From: Saprospiraceae bacterium
GTDB taxonomy: Bacteria; Bacteroidota; Bacteroidia; Chitinophagales; Saprospiraceae
DNA: 62,753 bases
Assembly: GCA_029263015.1 (NCBI GenBank)
Contig: JAJCYI010000194.1
Location: 1-62,753, forward strand
Direction of reading: 5' to 3'
The notes under the pieces are model-generated. The model was not told the origin of the DNA, searched no databases, and worked only from the letters and a program-made list of their open reading frames with translations. Shown piece by piece: positions 61,457-62,753 of the stretch (the stretch's first letter is position 1; each line of letters opens with the position of its first letter). Position numbers and translations under genes: made by a program.

Positions 61457-61960
61457 TCAATTTGAATACAACAAACATTCCTCGCTCCCTTCTTTCATCC
61501 TTATTTTTTTGTAAAAAACTAGGCCAATCTTTTCAATAAGCCTGATAGAATGGGCATTCTGCTCCGAGGTAATGGCAAGAATGGTGCTTATTTGGAGTTG
61601 TTTTTTGGCAAACTCCAACGTGGCAAATGCCGCTTCATAGGCATATCCTTTCCCCTCGTATTTGGGCAAGAGCGCAAAACCAATATCCGGATCACTCAAG
61701 GTTTCCCGATTGACGAGACCACAAAGGCCAATGGGGGTACCTTCGCTTTTCAGCACCATTTTATAAAGCCCGTAGCCGTTTTCACGATAGCTTTTTATCA
61801 AGGAATTTTGGATGTAATGCTCCGCATCCGCAACACTCCGGATGCCCCGGTCACCGATGTATTTCAACCAAGTTGGCGTGTTCAACAAGGTATAAAAAAA
61901 GCCAGCATCTTCCATGTTGGCTTCTTCCAAGGTCAATCTTTCTGTTTCTAATATTTGCAT
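61457..61960 (-). CDS. GNAT-family N-acetyltransferase (RimJ/RimL-like)
   Basis: 167 residues. Starts ILETERLTLEEANMEDAGFFYTLLNTP, the usual front of RimL-like acetyltransferases. The acetyl-CoA region is LLPKYEGKGYAYEAAFATLEFA (Q/RxxGxG/A variant), followed by AITSEQNAHSIRLIEKIGL. It transfers acetyl to a protein N-terminus, amino acid or antibiotic; substrate unknown. The gap to the next gene is short (19 bases), so it may be co-transcribed with the NTF2-like gene. Confidence 0.9.
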   Translation of the reverse strand: MQILETERLTLEEANMEDAGFFYTLLNTPTWLKYIGDRGIRSVADAEHYIQNSLIKSYRENGYGLYKMVLKSEGTPIGLCGLVNRETLSDPDIGFALLPKYEGKGYAYEAAFATLEFAKKQLQISTILAITSEQNAHSIRLIEKIGLVFYKKIRMKEGSEECLLYSN

Positions 61961-61979
61961 TTATTCTCTTGCTTTATCG

Positions 61980-62397
61980 TCAATTATCGTCTTCCCAAAT
62001 AACTGATACAATTTTCCAGCCGTCCACCGTTTTGATCAATTGAAAAAATTTGGTACCAGTCTGTTCAAAAAAAATTCCATTCAGTATCCCGTCTTTTTTA
62101 TATTTACTAATCCGCTGTGCCATGTTTGATATTATTACTGTTCTTTCTGAAACCTCAATTTCTGAAAATTCTACCAAACTTCCATTTGTCAACAACGCTC
62201 TCCTCGGCTGGATAAATGATTTCAAATTGTAAACCTCTTCATCCAATCCCATTTTTTTTAATAATTATTCCTTCAGGAATAAAGAGATTATAAATGTTTT
62301 CTAAATCAGGGCTTGCATCATTTTTATTGGTGAATAAATTGAAAAATGAAGTGATTAAAAAATCAATTTGCGTCGTATCATTTTGTAGGTGGTTCAT
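61980..62397 (-). pseudogene. NTF2-like (DUF4440/SnoaL-type) gene with a frameshift at an A8 run
   Basis: The open frame of 90 codons from 62252 (MGLDEEVYNL...) looks like the second part of a cone-fold NTF2-like protein. The missing first part is present in another frame: an ATG at 62397 encodes MNHLQNDTTQIDFLITSFFN and goes on NLFTNKNDASPDLENIYNLF, up to IIIKK. The two join in frame if one base is removed from the run of eight A (plus strand T 62252-62259). So it is either a sequencing error, slippage-prone expression or a recent pseudogene. Intact length would be 138 residues, right for the family. Function unknown. Confidence 0.72.
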
Positions 62398-62406
62398 ATA
62401 TACTTT

Positions 62407-62613
62407 TTAGCAGTTCCGATATTTATCATGTAATCCAACCCCTTCCATAATCATAGGTATTATTTTATCCAACCTTTTCATTTTTGTATCCGCCCTTTTT
62501 GCCTCGGCAATATGCTCCGCAAATTCTCTTTTTTTAGACAACGTGAATTTACTGAATGCCGTTTCCAGCTCTTTATTTTCGGAAAGATATTTCAATAATT
62601 CTTCAGGAATAAT
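62407..62613 (-). pseudogene. C-terminal remnant of a YdeI/OmpD-associated family protein
   Basis: About 68 codons: IIPEELLKYLSENKELETAF then SKFTLSKKREFAEHIAEAKRADTKMKRLDKIIPMIMEG. This is the C-terminal helical domain of the YdeI/OmpD-associated (bacteriocin-protection-like) family, whose full members are ~190 residues. The frame meets a palindromic element at 62614 and there is no ATG; a TTG at 62595 is the only usable start. Insertion of the element (copy 4) appears to have removed or separated the N-terminal part. Confidence 0.65.
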
Positions 62614-62753
62614 TAAGTAGGTGAACTCAAATAATCGACACTTTTGGCGGCCTCTTTTTCCGCCATACTTTGTTAAAAAAAATGACCGTAGCTATGGCTA
62701 TGCTAATTTTTTTTGCCTTGTCTGACGAAAAAACCTGCCTGCCGGTAGGCAGG
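62614..62753. repeat. Palindromic element of the TAAGTAG/GCCTTG family, copy 4 (cut by window end)
   Basis: Starts TAAGTAGGTGAACTCAAATA and continues with CTTTTTCCG, TGTTAAAAAAAATG, GTAGCTATGGCTATGCTAAT and TTTTTTGCCTTG, colinear with copy 1 (17650-17760). It ends at the window edge in the palindrome CCTGCCTGCCGGTAGGCAGG (62734-62753), so the right arm cannot be seen. Confidence 0.72.

Noticed and set aside
1-62753. tRNA, rRNA, tmRNA, riboswitch or replication origin
   Set aside because: No cloverleaf-like or other recognisable RNA sequence was seen by eye; a tRNAscan/Rfam run would be the proper test.

Overview
The window looks like a chromosomal piece of an environmental Bacteroidota, most likely of the Saprospira/Lewinella/Haliscomenobacter group. 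Supporting signs are SusC/SusD and TonB-receptor genes, three proteins ending in type IX secretion (T9SS) sorting domains, many lipoboxes of the S-C type, a PorE-like OmpA protein, FG-GAP/CRTAC1 giants, weak Shine-Dalgarno signals and occasional TAnnTTTG-like promoter boxes. The taxonomic call is inference. I see no rRNA, tRNA, CRISPR array or complete transposase gene.

Layout. (1) 1-9.5 kb: a 1-Cys peroxiredoxin divergent from a PAS-PAS-sigma54 activator, then a scrappy zone. It holds a VapBC-like toxin-antitoxin pair, two extra copies (one intact, one decayed) of the activator's 3' end, a TPR-LytTR regulator, a short-chain-dehydrogenase remnant, a short palindromic transposable element, an exported two-barrel protein, an AraC regulator and an NmrA-like oxidoreductase. 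(2) 9.5-14.7 kb: a MarR regulator followed by MMPL/RND exporter, LolA-like periplasmic protein and DUF1302-like barrel; matching palindromic operators precede the regulator and the exporter. (3) 15.0-19.5 kb: a stress/detoxification run (AhpD-like, exported alpha/beta hydrolase, exported isochorismatase-like hydrolase, OsmC, DUF1348, PNPOx-like). (4) 19.7-25 kb, minus strand: GH20 hexosaminidase, glycerate kinase and a T9SS FG-GAP protein; the last two overlap by ATGA and are bracketed by two nearly identical inverted copies of the palindromic element. (5) 25-33 kb, minus: a giant T9SS protein with sixteen 51-residue repeats, a repeat lipoprotein and its TonB receptor. (6) 33.6-41.8 kb: DUF3857 protein, PorE-like protein, Pmp3-type membrane protein, MATE pump, LETM1-like protein and dipeptide epimerase. 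(7) 42.3-54.1 kb: SusC, SusD and two paralogous CRTAC1-type lipoproteins, convergent with a T9SS protein carrying an 11-G tract. (8) 56.9-62.7 kb, minus: DUF368 transporter, CDGSH/4Fe-4S protein, dicarboxylate symporter, DUF1015, GNAT, a frameshifted NTF2-like gene and a truncated YdeI-like gene.

The most novel signals are non-coding. One is a family of 113-146 bp elements whose ~22-bp inverted ends start GGGTGTATTTC; two copies have perfect 8-bp target-site duplications and the third a degenerate one. Another is a family of ~160-195 bp palindromic elements (four copies), one of which abuts the broken YdeI-like gene. There are also ATGTTGT...ACAACAT palindromes at three promoters. At protein level the notable items are the 51-residue two-cysteine repeat array, the possible G11 phase-variation tract, and the regulator 3'-end copies around a toxin-antitoxin pair.
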